Below the pieces are notes generated by a model. That model was given only the letters and a program-made list of their open reading frames with translations, made no database searches and had not been told where the DNA came from. Below, one piece after another: positions 27,003 to 35,605 of a stretch of 64,000 nucleotides of DNA (its first letter is position 1; each line of letters starts with the position of its first letter). The stretch lies in NCBI GenBank assembly GCA_934772525.1, contig CAKVMI010000003.1:1-64000 (forward strand). Reading direction: 5' to 3'. Source of the DNA: an uncultured Clostridia bacterium. GTDB lineage: Bacteria > Bacillota > Clostridia > Christensenellales > UBA1242. The position numbers were made by a program, and so were the translations under genes.

Positions 27003-27103
27003 AACATTTCCTTTTAATAATTATATGATAGTTTAATTATAAAAATAAGCGCTTGATTTTTAGTAAAATGATTATTTTTAAACTTATTTTGTATAAGACT
27101 TAA

Positions 27104-27643
27104 CTATTCTACGCCGTAAAATTGTTTTATTCCCTTCAAAATTTCCGAAACGCATCTAAGTGGCTCTCCATTGTCTTCTACAATTATTTCACTAGCAATC
27201 TTTAACTTTTCGTCCCGTGTATAAATATCGGTTTCGGATAAATGGTAAATTTGCTTTTTAATATCCGACAATTCATTCGTTTTAGCATAAAGAGATTGTA
27301 AAATTTCTTTACTTTGGCGAATGTACACAATTAAACCATATTTATCTAATTTTTCCATATTTTCTTGGTTTAATACGACTCCACTTTCTATTGCAAGTAT
27401 TGACGAGTTAAATGAGCAGATATATTTTACCGTGCCACTCTGAGCCTTACGATAGTAATCCATACCAAATTCCGACACGATATCGTCTATGGTTTTAGGT
27501 TTTATATCAAATTCATACAACCCTTGTGAATCTAAAAAATACATCTCAAGTTGGTCAGATAAAAGTTTACCCACTTCCAGCGTATAGAAGTAGTCTAAAC
27601 CCATTAAAATTATGTTTATATCACTATTTTCTCTTTTTTCCAT
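27104..27643 (-). CDS. Shikimate-kinase-like protein lacking the P-loop
   Basis: 179 residues. The fold is recognisable from order: NIILMG strand, a helix VGKLLSDQL, a MYFLDSQG segment where shikimate kinases have the D-x-D region, IVSEFGMDYYRKAQS (the F-R-x2-E region), SILAIESGVVLNQ (family A-T-G-G-G-x-V), then LIVYIRQSKEIL. The phosphate loop G-x4-G-K-S/T should lie at residues 15-24, but the sequence there is G-L-D-Y-F-Y-T-L-E-V with no lysine, and the GGG is reduced to E-S-G. Catalysis is therefore unlikely. Possibly a regulatory pseudokinase. Separate from other aromatic pathway genes. Confidence 0.65.
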   Translation of the reverse strand: MEKRENSDINIILMGLDYFYTLEVGKLLSDQLEMYFLDSQGLYEFDIKPKTIDDIVSEFGMDYYRKAQSGTVKYICSFNSSILAIESGVVLNQENMEKLDKYGLIVYIRQSKEILQSLYAKTNELSDIKKQIYHLSETDIYTRDEKLKIASEIIVEDNGEPLRCVSEILKGIKQFYGVE

Positions 27644-28243
27644 AAGATAATTCTAACATATCACACACCATTCCCGCAAATAAAATCATTGATATTTTGC
27701 TAATAGGGTTTCATTATTTATATTTAATACGATACAAATTTCTTAATATATAAAAACAAATAAAGCAATACTACAATAATTTATCTTTGATATTTTTAGC
27801 AAAAGAAAATACCTGAAACTAATGCTATTTTTATTTTCTTGTATTGCGACCATTTTGATTATATCAAACCTAATTGGCTTAATAATTGAATGCGTTGCAG
27901 AAAAGAATTTTGATACTTTTAGTGGTTCAATTATCACGCTTGGCATACTTACCGTTTGCGGACTAACTTATATAGTTTACTATCTAATTAGTACATTTAA
28001 AAAACCCAAAAAATAATGATTATTGTAAACAAATTTCAGTTTAATTAGAACCAAAAATAAAAAACTAGAATGATTGAATTTCCCCACATTAGGGTTAAAC
28101 ACTCTAGTTTTTTTATTTTATAGTAAATTTTTAGATTTTACAGTTTTGTTTTAAACTTAGTTTTTAACAAACCTTTAATAAGTTGTTAAAAACCTGTTTT
28201 AAATTTTGTCACTAAATTTCATACCAACATAATTCACAACCTA
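27644..28243. other. Intergenic region with a doubtful small ORF
   Basis: A plus-strand frame 27822-28016 encodes 64 residues with two hydrophobic stretches (LFLFSCIATILIISNLIGLI and IITLGILTVCGLTYIVYYLI) and a basic tail KKPKK, as a small membrane protein would have. No ribosome site precedes its ATG, so I do not list it as a gene. The terminator that would follow it is at 28058-28115. An AT-rich inverted repeat (TTTTTAACAA / TTGTTAAAAA) lies at 28165-28195 and may terminate thrS. Confidence 0.4.
28058..28115. terminator. Long-loop hairpin with T tracts
   Basis: ATAAAAAACTAGA and TCTAGTTTTTTTAT pair across a loop of about 30 nt. Both sides are T/A-rich so it could end transcription from either direction. 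Confidence 0.55.
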
Positions 28244-30010
28244 CTAATCTCTATTTTTATTTTTAATTTCATCCAATAATCTTTCGGTAAACTGAGTTTC
28301 TGTCATTGATCCAAGATCTCCAACCTTTCTCTTTCTAACAGCTACACTTCCTTCTGCAATTTCCTTTTCACCAATAATTAGTGTATATGGAACTTTCTCA
28401 AGGCCTGCCTCACGAATCTTTTTACCTATAGTTTCATTACGGTTATCTACCTCTACTCTTATACCACGCTCTACAAGTCTTTCTTTTAATTGCTCAGCAT
28501 ATTCACCAAACTTTTCAGCGACTGTCACAATCTTTACTTGTGTTGGAGCAAGCCAAAGTGGCAGAATTCCCTTAGTTTCCTCTAGTAAAAATGCAGTAAA
28601 TCTATCTAGTGAACCTAAGATTGCTCTATGAATTACAACAGGTCTTACCTTTTCACTGTTTTCATCTACATATTCAAGTTCGAACTTTTCTGGTAATTGA
28701 TAATCTAGTTGAACTGTAGAAAGTGTAACGTCATGACCCAACGCACTTAACACTTGAACATCAATTTTTGGACCATAAAAGGCTGCTTCACCTTCTGCTT
28801 CGTAGTACTCAGCACCACTCTCTTTTAAAATCTTCCTTAAAGCACTTTCACTCTTTTCCCAAAGTTCATCGTTTCCAAAATACTTTTCGGTATTATTTTT
28901 ATCTCTTAAAGACAATCTAAACTTATATTTTTCAAAGCCAAAATCTTTATAAACGTCTAAAATTAACTTTATTACGCCTTCAATTTCTGATTCTATTTGG
29001 TCAGGTCTGCAGAAAATATGAGAGTCATTTTGAGTGAATGCTCTAGTTCTTTCAATTCCGCAAAGCGAACCACTACCTTCAAATCTAAAATCGTTAGCAA
29101 TCTCAGCTATTCTTAATGGCAAATCTTTGTATGAATGCATAAAGTTTTTGTATATCATCATATGGTGTGGGCAGTTCATTGGTCTAAGCACATACTCTTC
29201 CCCATCTCTATTCATAGATGGGAACATATCTTCGTGGTAATGATCCCAGTGACCCGATGTTTTATACAAATCAACGCTTGCAAGAGAAGGTGTCATTACA
29301 TGCTTATAACCAAGCGACAACTCCTTATTCATTATATAATCTGTAAGTGTTCTACGCAATATAAAACCATTTGGAAGCCACATAGGAAGACCCTTTCCTA
29401 CAACGTCTGAAAACATAAATATTCCAAGGTCTTTGCCAAGTTTTCTATGATCTCTTTCTTGTGCTTCTTTTACAAGTGCTAAATGTTCTTTTAGTGCATT
29501 TTTGTCTAAGAAACCATATACATACACTCTTTGAAGCATCTTGTTTTTCTCATTACCTCTCCAGTATGCACCACTAACTCTATTAATTTTAAACGCAAAG
29601 CCACGTAAAAATTTAGTATTATCTACATGTGGTCCACGACACAAATCAACAAAGTCATCACCTAAATAGTAAATAGAAATTACTTCATTTTCTGGAAGTT
29701 CATTAATTATTTCGGTTTTATATGGATTAGACTTAAACATTTCTAAAGCTTGTGCTTTTGAAATTTCTTCCCTTTTAAATATTTCAGCTCTTTTTATTAT
29801 TTCGGACATTTTATTTTCAATTTTTTCAAAATCTTCTGGATTAATTGAATAATCTAAGTCTATATCATAATAAAAACCATTGTCTATTGCTGGACCAATA
29901 GTTAATTTTGTTGTTGGATACAACTCCATTAATGCTTTTGCAAGAACATGCGCCATACCATGACGATACATATGTTCTTTTTCTTTTAATTCATCTCTTT
30001 CTTCGTTCAT
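28244..30010 (-). CDS. thrS: Threonine-tRNA ligase without TGS domain
   Basis: 588 residues. Starts directly at the editing domain: the H-x3-H pair in YRHGMAHVLA near residue 16, and D-L-C-R-G-P-H-V near 125. Class II catalytic core follows: motif 2 with ANDFRFEGSG, and zinc ligands in P-M-N-C-P-H-H, D-S-H-I-F-C and V-I-H-R-A-I-L-G-S. The C-terminal anticodon domain is present (PVQVKIVTV-like APTQVKIVTV). Typical ThrRS has about 640 residues with an N-terminal TGS domain, which is missing here. AGGAG lies eight bases before the ATG, so this is not a mis-called start. Regulated by the T-box upstream. Confidence 0.95.
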   Translation of the reverse strand: MNEERDELKEKEHMYRHGMAHVLAKALMELYPTTKLTIGPAIDNGFYYDIDLDYSINPEDFEKIENKMSEIIKRAEIFKREEISKAQALEMFKSNPYKTEIINELPENEVISIYYLGDDFVDLCRGPHVDNTKFLRGFAFKINRVSGAYWRGNEKNKMLQRVYVYGFLDKNALKEHLALVKEAQERDHRKLGKDLGIFMFSDVVGKGLPMWLPNGFILRRTLTDYIMNKELSLGYKHVMTPSLASVDLYKTSGHWDHYHEDMFPSMNRDGEEYVLRPMNCPHHMMIYKNFMHSYKDLPLRIAEIANDFRFEGSGSLCGIERTRAFTQNDSHIFCRPDQIESEIEGVIKLILDVYKDFGFEKYKFRLSLRDKNNTEKYFGNDELWEKSESALRKILKESGAEYYEAEGEAAFYGPKIDVQVLSALGHDVTLSTVQLDYQLPEKFELEYVDENSEKVRPVVIHRAILGSLDRFTAFLLEETKGILPLWLAPTQVKIVTVAEKFGEYAEQLKERLVERGIRVEVDNRNETIGKKIREAGLEKVPYTLIIGEKEIAEGSVAVRKRKVGDLGSMTETQFTERLLDEIKNKNRD

Positions 30011-30033
30011 TTTTATTTCTCCTTTTTTTGATA

Positions 30034-30265
30034 TAAAAAAACCGCCCTAAGCAAAATTGCTTAAGGACGGAGATTTTTTCAATTTCCGCGGTTCCACCTT
30101 AATTGTCAGTAAGACCACTCATTTTTGTTGTGTAGGTCACAACAAACCCATAAATTCGCCGAAGTGGTTTCATATTGCTAGTTTACTAGGGGCTTACACC
30201 TACTCCCCATTCTCTAAAAGTAAATTGTAGCAAACTACTTGAATCGACTCAAACTTTATGTATAA
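30034..30265 (-). promoter_or_regulatory. T-box leader of thrS
   Basis: On the minus strand the leader contains the T-box sequence AAGGTGGAACCGCGG, a specifier region GAAACCACTT in which ACC fits threonine, a Stem I with GGGGAGTAGGTG, and a terminator (stem CCGTCCTTAAGCA / TGCTTAGGGCGG, 30042-30070) with eight U residues. Uncharged tRNA-Thr would stabilise the antiterminator and allow thrS transcription. Confidence 0.93.
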
Positions 30266-30272
30266 CACTTTT

Positions 30273-30301
30273 ATTATAGTCCCTAACATAATTTTTGTCA
30301 A
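30273..30301 (-). promoter_or_regulatory. Consensus sigma-A promoter of the thrS leader
   Basis: TTGACA (complement of 30296-30301), 17-nt spacer, TATAAT (complement of 30273-30278). Both hexamers are perfect. Expected start near 30265. Confidence 0.9.
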
Positions 30302-30327
30302 GAATTTAGAATAAAATACACAATTTT

Positions 30328-31749
30328 TTAGTTTTTCTTTCTTCGTTTCTTTTTATCGTTTATTTCGTCAGGATTTAGCAATGTAATTTGACCAGACTGA
30401 GTTTCGTAAATTTCACAATCACTATAAGTTGAATTTTTGTTAATATCTACATTTCCTGCTTCTGTGTCGCTTTTTTCATAAGTACCCGCAACATTTTCCA
30501 AATTATCCTCAGTTTGTTCTGGTTTTAACTTCTTTTCTAGTCGCCTCTGAATAAGATTAATAACAATTATTGCAACAATAGATAATAAGACCAACCCCAA
30601 GACTAAATATAGCACCCAATTAGGTATTGGATCGTTTACATTTATTTTATTTGTTTCAACCCAAATATTTCCGTCGTTTCCAAATTTTATTTTTATACTT
30701 CCACTTATATCAGTACGAAATAAATTTTCACTTGCAACATAATTTCGTAGTCTATCAATTGTTCCACTATCTGGATGACCGTAATCATTATCTATACCAA
30801 CACTTATAACTGCAGAGTGCGGTCTTACTAAATCTAGAAATTCAGCCGTTGAACTATATTTACTACCATGATGCGCAACCTTTAAACAATCTATATCTTG
30901 CAACCGTTCTCGTAAAAGTTCATTCTCAGCACACATATTTAAAATCTCTTTTTCGGTAGTTTCTGTTGCATCTGCTGTAAATAAAAATCTTCTTCTACCA
31001 GCGTTATTGCCAATAGTGTATAGAACAACGGCTGAACCGGTATTCATTCTATCTGAATCGATACTATAAGCCGATTTATAGCCCCTTGTACGCAAACTTG
31101 CATCACTTAAATACTCTTCTTCTAGTGCAACTGGAGAGATTATCTCAAACCCAACGTACACATTTTCATCAACATCTTCAAACTCCGGAAATAATGTGCG
31201 ATTGGAGATAACTTCAATTTCTGAAAGTTCGTTATCATAAGTTTCTTTATATGCAAGATTAATAAATGCAGAATAACTTTCGTCACTATCAATAATAATA
31301 TCTTTGTCGTAATTGTACACGCTTTCTAGTTCATCTGGCGTTTCAAGTAAACCACCACGACTCAATACATAGGGACGCAAAATTCTTTTTACTTCAAAAT
31401 TAGAAAGCACTGCTGAAAGTCCGCCAACATGGTCAGCATCTGAATGCGTTGCAATCATCAAATCAATTTTTGAATATCCTAAATTTTGTATATATTTTAC
31501 AACTTGCGAACTATATACACTACTACCACCATCTATTATGCAAGTTCTACTGTTTGGCAATTCTATAAATATACAATCACCTTGACCTACATCTATAAAA
31601 TGAACAGTAGAAAGAAAATTTATATTGTCGGCTTCACTGCGTGCGTATGTTTTAACTACACCTATCCCGCTATACGGAAAGAATGCAATTAACAACATAA
31701 TAAAGCCAAGTAATATTGTTAAATATGTTCTACTTCCTTTTGAACCCAT
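30328..31749 (-). CDS. ComEC/Rec2-like metallo-beta-lactamase-fold membrane hydrolase
   Basis: 473 residues. An N-terminal helix (about 7-28), then an MBL domain: VHFIDVGQGDCIFIELP, CIIDGGS, the metal motif T-H-S-D-A-D-H-V-G-G near 105, LFTADA and A-H-H-G-S-K-Y-S. A second helix occurs at about 385-408, followed by a charged cytoplasmic tail. The MBL part is that of stand-alone ComEC C-terminal hydrolases, often secreted or surface anchored in Bacillota and possibly acting on nucleic acid. Here the channel domain of ComEC is absent, so DNA uptake is not implied. Its start overlaps the patatin gene. Confidence 0.8.
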   Translation of the reverse strand: MGSKGSRTYLTILLGFIMLLIAFFPYSGIGVVKTYARSEADNINFLSTVHFIDVGQGDCIFIELPNSRTCIIDGGSSVYSSQVVKYIQNLGYSKIDLMIATHSDADHVGGLSAVLSNFEVKRILRPYVLSRGGLLETPDELESVYNYDKDIIIDSDESYSAFINLAYKETYDNELSEIEVISNRTLFPEFEDVDENVYVGFEIISPVALEEEYLSDASLRTRGYKSAYSIDSDRMNTGSAVVLYTIGNNAGRRRFLFTADATETTEKEILNMCAENELLRERLQDIDCLKVAHHGSKYSSTAEFLDLVRPHSAVISVGIDNDYGHPDSGTIDRLRNYVASENLFRTDISGSIKIKFGNDGNIWVETNKINVNDPIPNWVLYLVLGLVLLSIVAIIVINLIQRRLEKKLKPEQTEDNLENVAGTYEKSDTEAGNVDINKNSTYSDCEIYETQSGQITLLNPDEINDKKKRRKKN

Positions 31750-32618
31750 ACAACGTCCTTCTTTTTAGGTTTTGCGTTTAGTATTTTAATTATTTCGTCT
31801 TTATGTTCATTCACAACTCTTTCGCCTTCACGAATCATATCAATTGCGTTTTCTAACTTGCTAGACTTAAAACTTTTAAGTTCGGGAGCCAAAACAAAAT
31901 CGGCTAAATCTAAATAACTCGTTGCATTGCTTTTTAGCATAATACCTATAGTAGAATTAATTAAGTCACCAAAACCATTAATTTCCCTACCGTCACCACG
32001 AGTCATATTAACATCAACCGCAATAACGTAATCTGCCCCAAGTTCTCTACACACATTTACTGGTACCGAATTTACTAATCCGCCATCACACAACAATTTA
32101 TCGTCCCATTTTACTGGTTTGAATGCTCCAGGAACTGCACAACTACAAGCAACCGCCTTCGCAACACTACCACTCTCTATTCGTACTTCTTTACCCGTTT
32201 TTAAATTGGTTGCAACTGCTACAAATCTTTTCTTTAAATCTGAGAACACTTTTTGCCCGCCCATTAATTTTTCAATAGTTTCAATCATTGTATCGGTAGT
32301 AGACGGCAATATAAACCAATTACTTTTTCTTATATCCTTGGTTTTTAGTGTTGCTAGTGCATCTATCATTTGCTGGCTAGTCCATCCATAAGAATATAAC
32401 GCCCCCACAAAACTTCCAGCACTTGTACCAACAACTATATCGAAGTCTACCCCCATTTCTTCAAACGCTTTAATTACACCAATATGCCCAATTCCCCTTG
32501 CGGCACCACCGCTAAGTGCTAAACCAATTTTTACATTTTTGCGTCTTTTAAAATGTCTTTCAATCTTCAACTTTTTGACTTTTTTGTCACCTTTTTTAAA
32601 AAAACTCCAAAACCCCAT
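31719..32618 (-). CDS. Patatin-like phospholipase, RssA/NTE type
   Basis: 299 residues. Patatin motifs are complete: oxyanion loop G-G-A-A-R-G-I-G-H, nucleophile elbow G-T-S-A-G-S, and D-G-G in LLCDGGLVNSVPV. It acts as a serine lipase/phospholipase, probably cytoplasmic. The start is preceded by a basic leader (KKGDKKVKKLKIERHFKRRK). It overlaps the ComEC-like gene by 31 nt and follows the HAD gene closely, so the three form one unit. Confidence 0.9.
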   Translation of the reverse strand: MGFWSFFKKGDKKVKKLKIERHFKRRKNVKIGLALSGGAARGIGHIGVIKAFEEMGVDFDIVVGTSAGSFVGALYSYGWTSQQMIDALATLKTKDIRKSNWFILPSTTDTMIETIEKLMGGQKVFSDLKKRFVAVATNLKTGKEVRIESGSVAKAVACSCAVPGAFKPVKWDDKLLCDGGLVNSVPVNVCRELGADYVIAVDVNMTRGDGREINGFGDLINSTIGIMLKSNATSYLDLADFVLAPELKSFKSSKLENAIDMIREGERVVNEHKDEIIKILNAKPKKKDVVWVQKEVEHI

Positions 32619-32629
32619 TATTATTCACC

Positions 32630-33439
32630 CTATCTTGATATTTTTAATGCAATTTCTTCTAAAATGTTTTTACAAATTTTGTCTACCCTACTATTTTCGG
32701 TATAGTCTGCAGGCGCAATATGAGTGGCACGACCATTTTCTAATGTATGCTCAGCATTTGCCCTATTTTTATCGGTATAAACGCAAATTGCATTTCCACC
32801 ATTCATACTTACAACTTTCATACAAGGAACATCGGTAAATCCATCTCCAAAATATACCATATTTGCATACGGAATTAGTGAAGACTTGTCCATAAACTTT
32901 TCATTTACTTGAATTGAATCGTATAAGTTATCCAACAAGCCCTTTCTTATTCGATTTACGAATTGAGTCTTTACGGTATAATTCACATTGTTTGCTATCC
33001 AAATAGGCTCACTATCTTTATTATACACATATTCACTAGCAAAAATTCTATCAAAACTTTTACCTATCTCGCTACCTTCAATTATCTCTTTATTACCTGA
33101 TGATATTACATAAAACTCTAAATTTAATCCTAAACTTTCGGCGTAACTTTTAAGTCGAGGAAAAAATTCTTTTACCCCATTAAAAAATGGTAGTTTTCTT
33201 CCACATTTTGCTAACATTTCTTTTGTTATATGCACATTTTTTCTTTTTGCAACTTCAAGTAAAATGTACATATAAGCATTAATACTATCCATATTATTTT
33301 TCTTTGCAAACTCGTCCTTTTCTGCCCAAAATTTACTAGGACTAACCCCTAACTTTTTGAACAACTCGTATTCTTGCATTGAGCCATCTATTAGAGTATC
33401 ATCAAAATCAAACATAAATGCTACTGTTGTATTTTTCAT
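32630..33439 (-). CDS. HAD-superfamily hydrolase
   Basis: 269 residues. Motif I F-D-F-D-D-T-L-I-D near 10, motif II Y-V-I-S-S-G near 112, motif IV Y-F-G-D-G-F-T-D-V-P near 213. A cap helical domain lies after motif I. Members dephosphorylate small metabolites; the S-S-G-N-K-E after motif II is often seen in phosphoserine phosphatase-like or MtnX-like enzymes. The substrate is not resolved. First gene of a short operon with the patatin and MBL genes. Confidence 0.8.
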   Translation of the reverse strand: MKNTTVAFMFDFDDTLIDGSMQEYELFKKLGVSPSKFWAEKDEFAKKNNMDSINAYMYILLEVAKRKNVHITKEMLAKCGRKLPFFNGVKEFFPRLKSYAESLGLNLEFYVISSGNKEIIEGSEIGKSFDRIFASEYVYNKDSEPIWIANNVNYTVKTQFVNRIRKGLLDNLYDSIQVNEKFMDKSSLIPYANMVYFGDGFTDVPCMKVVSMNGGNAICVYTDKNRANAEHTLENGRATHIAPADYTENSRVDKICKNILEEIALKISR

Positions 33440-33511
33440 ATATTTCTCCCATTTGTTTGATTAAATTTTAGCATATTTTTAACAACTATTCAACTATTAT
33501 CAATTATAAAA

Positions 33512-33955
33512 TTAAAACTTATCGCTATCTACCACATAAGTTCCAGGACCATCCAGCTCGGCTTCTATATCCATATGTGTTCTAAAAACACCCGTTTTTG
33601 TATTAATTAAAGATTTTAAATGTGACACAAATTTATTGTACACTTCTTCCGCTTGTTCAGGCCTTGCTGAATTTATAAATGAAGGACGATTAGAGCCATA
33701 CATATCTCCGTACAAAGTAAAATTACTAACAACCATTATACTTCCACCAATTTCACTGACACTTTTATTGGTTTTACCATTTTCATCGTCGAATATCCTT
33801 AATTTATAAATTTTTTCGGCTAGTTTTTTGACTTTTTCTAAAGTATCATTCACCGAAACTCCAAGCATAACCAAACTTCCAGCCCCTATCTCACTATACT
33901 TTTTTCCTTCACTATAAAGCACCGCTCTTTTTACTTTTTGAACAACTGCAATCAT
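33512..33955 (-). CDS. dtd: D-aminoacyl-tRNA deacylase
   Basis: 147 residues, family-typical length. The chiral pocket is visible: S-N-F-T-L-Y-G-D (usual SQFTLY, here N for Q) and D-G-P-G-T-Y-V-V-D-S (usual N-S-G-P-V-T; the cis Gly-Pro pair is kept, V is replaced by G). It removes D-amino acids, and glycine from tRNA-Ala. It often lies near rel; here it stands alone. Confidence 0.92.
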   Translation of the reverse strand: MIAVVQKVKRAVLYSEGKKYSEIGAGSLVMLGVSVNDTLEKVKKLAEKIYKLRIFDDENGKTNKSVSEIGGSIMVVSNFTLYGDMYGSNRPSFINSARPEQAEEVYNKFVSHLKSLINTKTGVFRTHMDIEAELDGPGTYVVDSDKF

Positions 33956-34023
33956 TATTTTACTTCCCTTTTATTAATCACAAATAAGTATACTGTTTAA
34001 ATTAACTTTTGTCAAATAATAGA

Positions 34024-34049
34024 AAAACACGGAAGAATTTCCGTGTTTT
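34024..34049 (-). terminator. Terminator after the coiled-coil membrane protein
   Basis: Perfect 11-bp stem AAAACACGGAA / TTCCGTGTTTT with a short loop and T tract on both sides. Stop codon of the minus-strand gene is 22 nt upstream. Confidence 0.9.
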
Positions 34050-34070
34050 CATTTTAATTTTATTTAGATA

Positions 34071-34901
34071 CTAGTTGTTTTTCTTTTTTGCTTCTGCAAT
34101 TAATGCATTAAGTTCGGTAATTTCGGCTTCGTATCTTTCTTTTTCACCTTCTAAGAAAGTCTTAATCTTCTTAGCATTCTCATATTTTTCTTTGTTCTTT
34201 ACCAAATATTCATCCGCTTCAGAAATAGAATTTTTAAGTTCAGCAATATGTTCAACCAAAGATTCTTGACGTTCTTTCTTTTCTGGATCAATATCCTTAA
34301 TGTCGTTAACATTATATAAAACTAGATTTAAGTTTGTAAGTTCTGTGGCCTTTCTATCTAATAATTTTTCATTTCTTGCTTTTCTCTTTTCGGTCTTTTC
34401 ATACTTTCTAACTTCACGAGATGACTTTGTTAAATCTTTTTCTAGTTTTACTAAACTTGCATTTATAGTTTCAAGTCTTTGATAGTAGTCAAATTCTGGG
34501 CCAACAACTCTATTTGTAATTTCGGTAGTAACTGTTGTAGTTGTTGTAGAATTTTCGGTAGAAGTTGCATTTTTACTTGCCTCTTCTCTTTGCTTTTTAG
34601 ATTCGTTGAGTTCTTCCTCTAATTTTGCAAACAATTCATCATAATTCTTTTCGGTTTCTTCTTCTTTCTTTGCTGTGACTTCAGACTTTTCAGTTGCTAC
34701 ATCTAATCTATGCAACATTGCATCTACATCAACATCTTCACTTTCCTCTTCACTGTGCTTTGGAATAAATAACTCCAAGAAAAAAGCAATAATAAACACT
34801 AGTGCAATAACTATACCAGCAATGACACAACAAATAACTGATACTGGCACTTTACTTGTAATATCTAAACAAAAGTTAAATTTGGACATAATTTCCCCCA
34901 T
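34071..34901 (-). CDS. Single-pass membrane protein with long coiled coil
   Basis: 276 residues. One helix (about 18-43, VPVSVICCVIAGIVIALVFIIAFFLELF), then an acidic segment, a threonine-rich linker (TSTENSTTTTTVTTE near 120) and two long heptad-bearing regions (about 65-110 and 140-270) rich in K/E. There is an in-frame ATG at codon 5; both have purine-rich upstream sequence. Topology suggests a short outside segment and a large cytoplasmic coiled coil, as in EzrA-like or scaffold proteins, but no family is assigned. Confidence 0.75.
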   Translation of the reverse strand: MGEIMSKFNFCLDITSKVPVSVICCVIAGIVIALVFIIAFFLELFIPKHSEEESEDVDVDAMLHRLDVATEKSEVTAKKEEETEKNYDELFAKLEEELNESKKQREEASKNATSTENSTTTTTVTTEITNRVVGPEFDYYQRLETINASLVKLEKDLTKSSREVRKYEKTEKRKARNEKLLDRKATELTNLNLVLYNVNDIKDIDPEKKERQESLVEHIAELKNSISEADEYLVKNKEKYENAKKIKTFLEGEKERYEAEITELNALIAEAKKKNN

Positions 34902-34935
34902 AATTGTTCTCCTTCCCCTTCATTTAAGTGATTGT

Positions 34936-34964
34936 ATTATAGCACCAACACTATATTTTGTCAA
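34936..34964 (-). promoter_or_regulatory. Consensus promoter for the coiled-coil gene
   Basis: TTGACA (complement of 34959-34964), 17-nt spacer, TATAAT (complement of 34936-34941). Confidence 0.88.
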
Positions 34965-35127
34965 TACTAGTTTAGAAAAAAGTCGCTATTTTTATCAATT
35001 TTTTTGCACAAAATGTAAATATTTGTTGACTTTTTAAACAAAATATACTTCTATCGTTAAATTTTACAAAACAATCACATTAAATTATTATATTTTATGC
35101 GTTAGTTTCAATTAAAAACTATATTTG

Positions 35128-35156
35128 TTGACAAATAATTATCAAATAACTATAAT
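35128..35156 (+). promoter_or_regulatory. Consensus promoter for the zinc-ribbon operon
   Basis: TTGACA at 35128-35133, 17-nt spacer, TATAAT at 35151-35156, leading into the gene at 35180 after about 20 nt. Confidence 0.88.
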
Positions 35157-35179
35157 ATAATAAATAATGGAGATAAGAT

Positions 35180-35593
35180 ATGTTTTGTACTAATTGCGGT
35201 AATTTTATTAATAAGGACGATAAATTTTGCCCATACTGTGGCAAACAGCAAGAAACGGCTTTTTCAAATAATGCGTTTTTTAATAACAAAACCCAAAGCG
35301 AATCACAAACTGAAAACCAAGATACAACAAGTATTAACCAAACTTCAACGGACCGATACAACTCACTTTATTATAATGGACTTTTTTATTCTGCAATAAG
35401 TTTTATTTTACTTAGTTTTTCGCCAATTGTTTCATTAATTATATCGTGTTTAGGTTTGCGTTATTCTAAAAAAAATCCAAACTATGAAGATAAACTAATT
35501 TCCAAAATTTTGAACACAACTTTAGTTATAATTAGTATAATTTCGGTATGCTTTAGCATTTCAAAATTAGTTATTAGCATCAATAGTTTATAA
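35180..35593 (+). CDS. Zinc-ribbon membrane protein, DUF4190-like
   Basis: 137 residues. An N-terminal zinc ribbon (C3-T-N-C6 and C18-P-Y-C21), a polar linker rich in Q/S/T, then two membrane helices (about 72-97 and 112-132) with LGLRYSKK between, the layout of DUF4190-type proteins. Expected to be a cytoplasmic-ribbon membrane protein. First of two co-transcribed genes. Role unknown. Confidence 0.75.
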   Translation: MFCTNCGNFINKDDKFCPYCGKQQETAFSNNAFFNNKTQSESQTENQDTTSINQTSTDRYNSLYYNGLFYSAISFILLSFSPIVSLIISCLGLRYSKKNPNYEDKLISKILNTTLVIISIISVCFSISKLVISINSL

Positions 35594-35605
35594 GGATAAA
35601 CAATC

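Noticed and set aside
27822..28016. 64-residue two-helix ORF as a confident gene
   Set aside because: No ribosome site and opposite-strand open frame; left as a note in the intergenic entry.
35119..35361. 80-residue minus-strand ORF
   Set aside because: Shadow of the zinc-ribbon gene at 35180 and its promoter.
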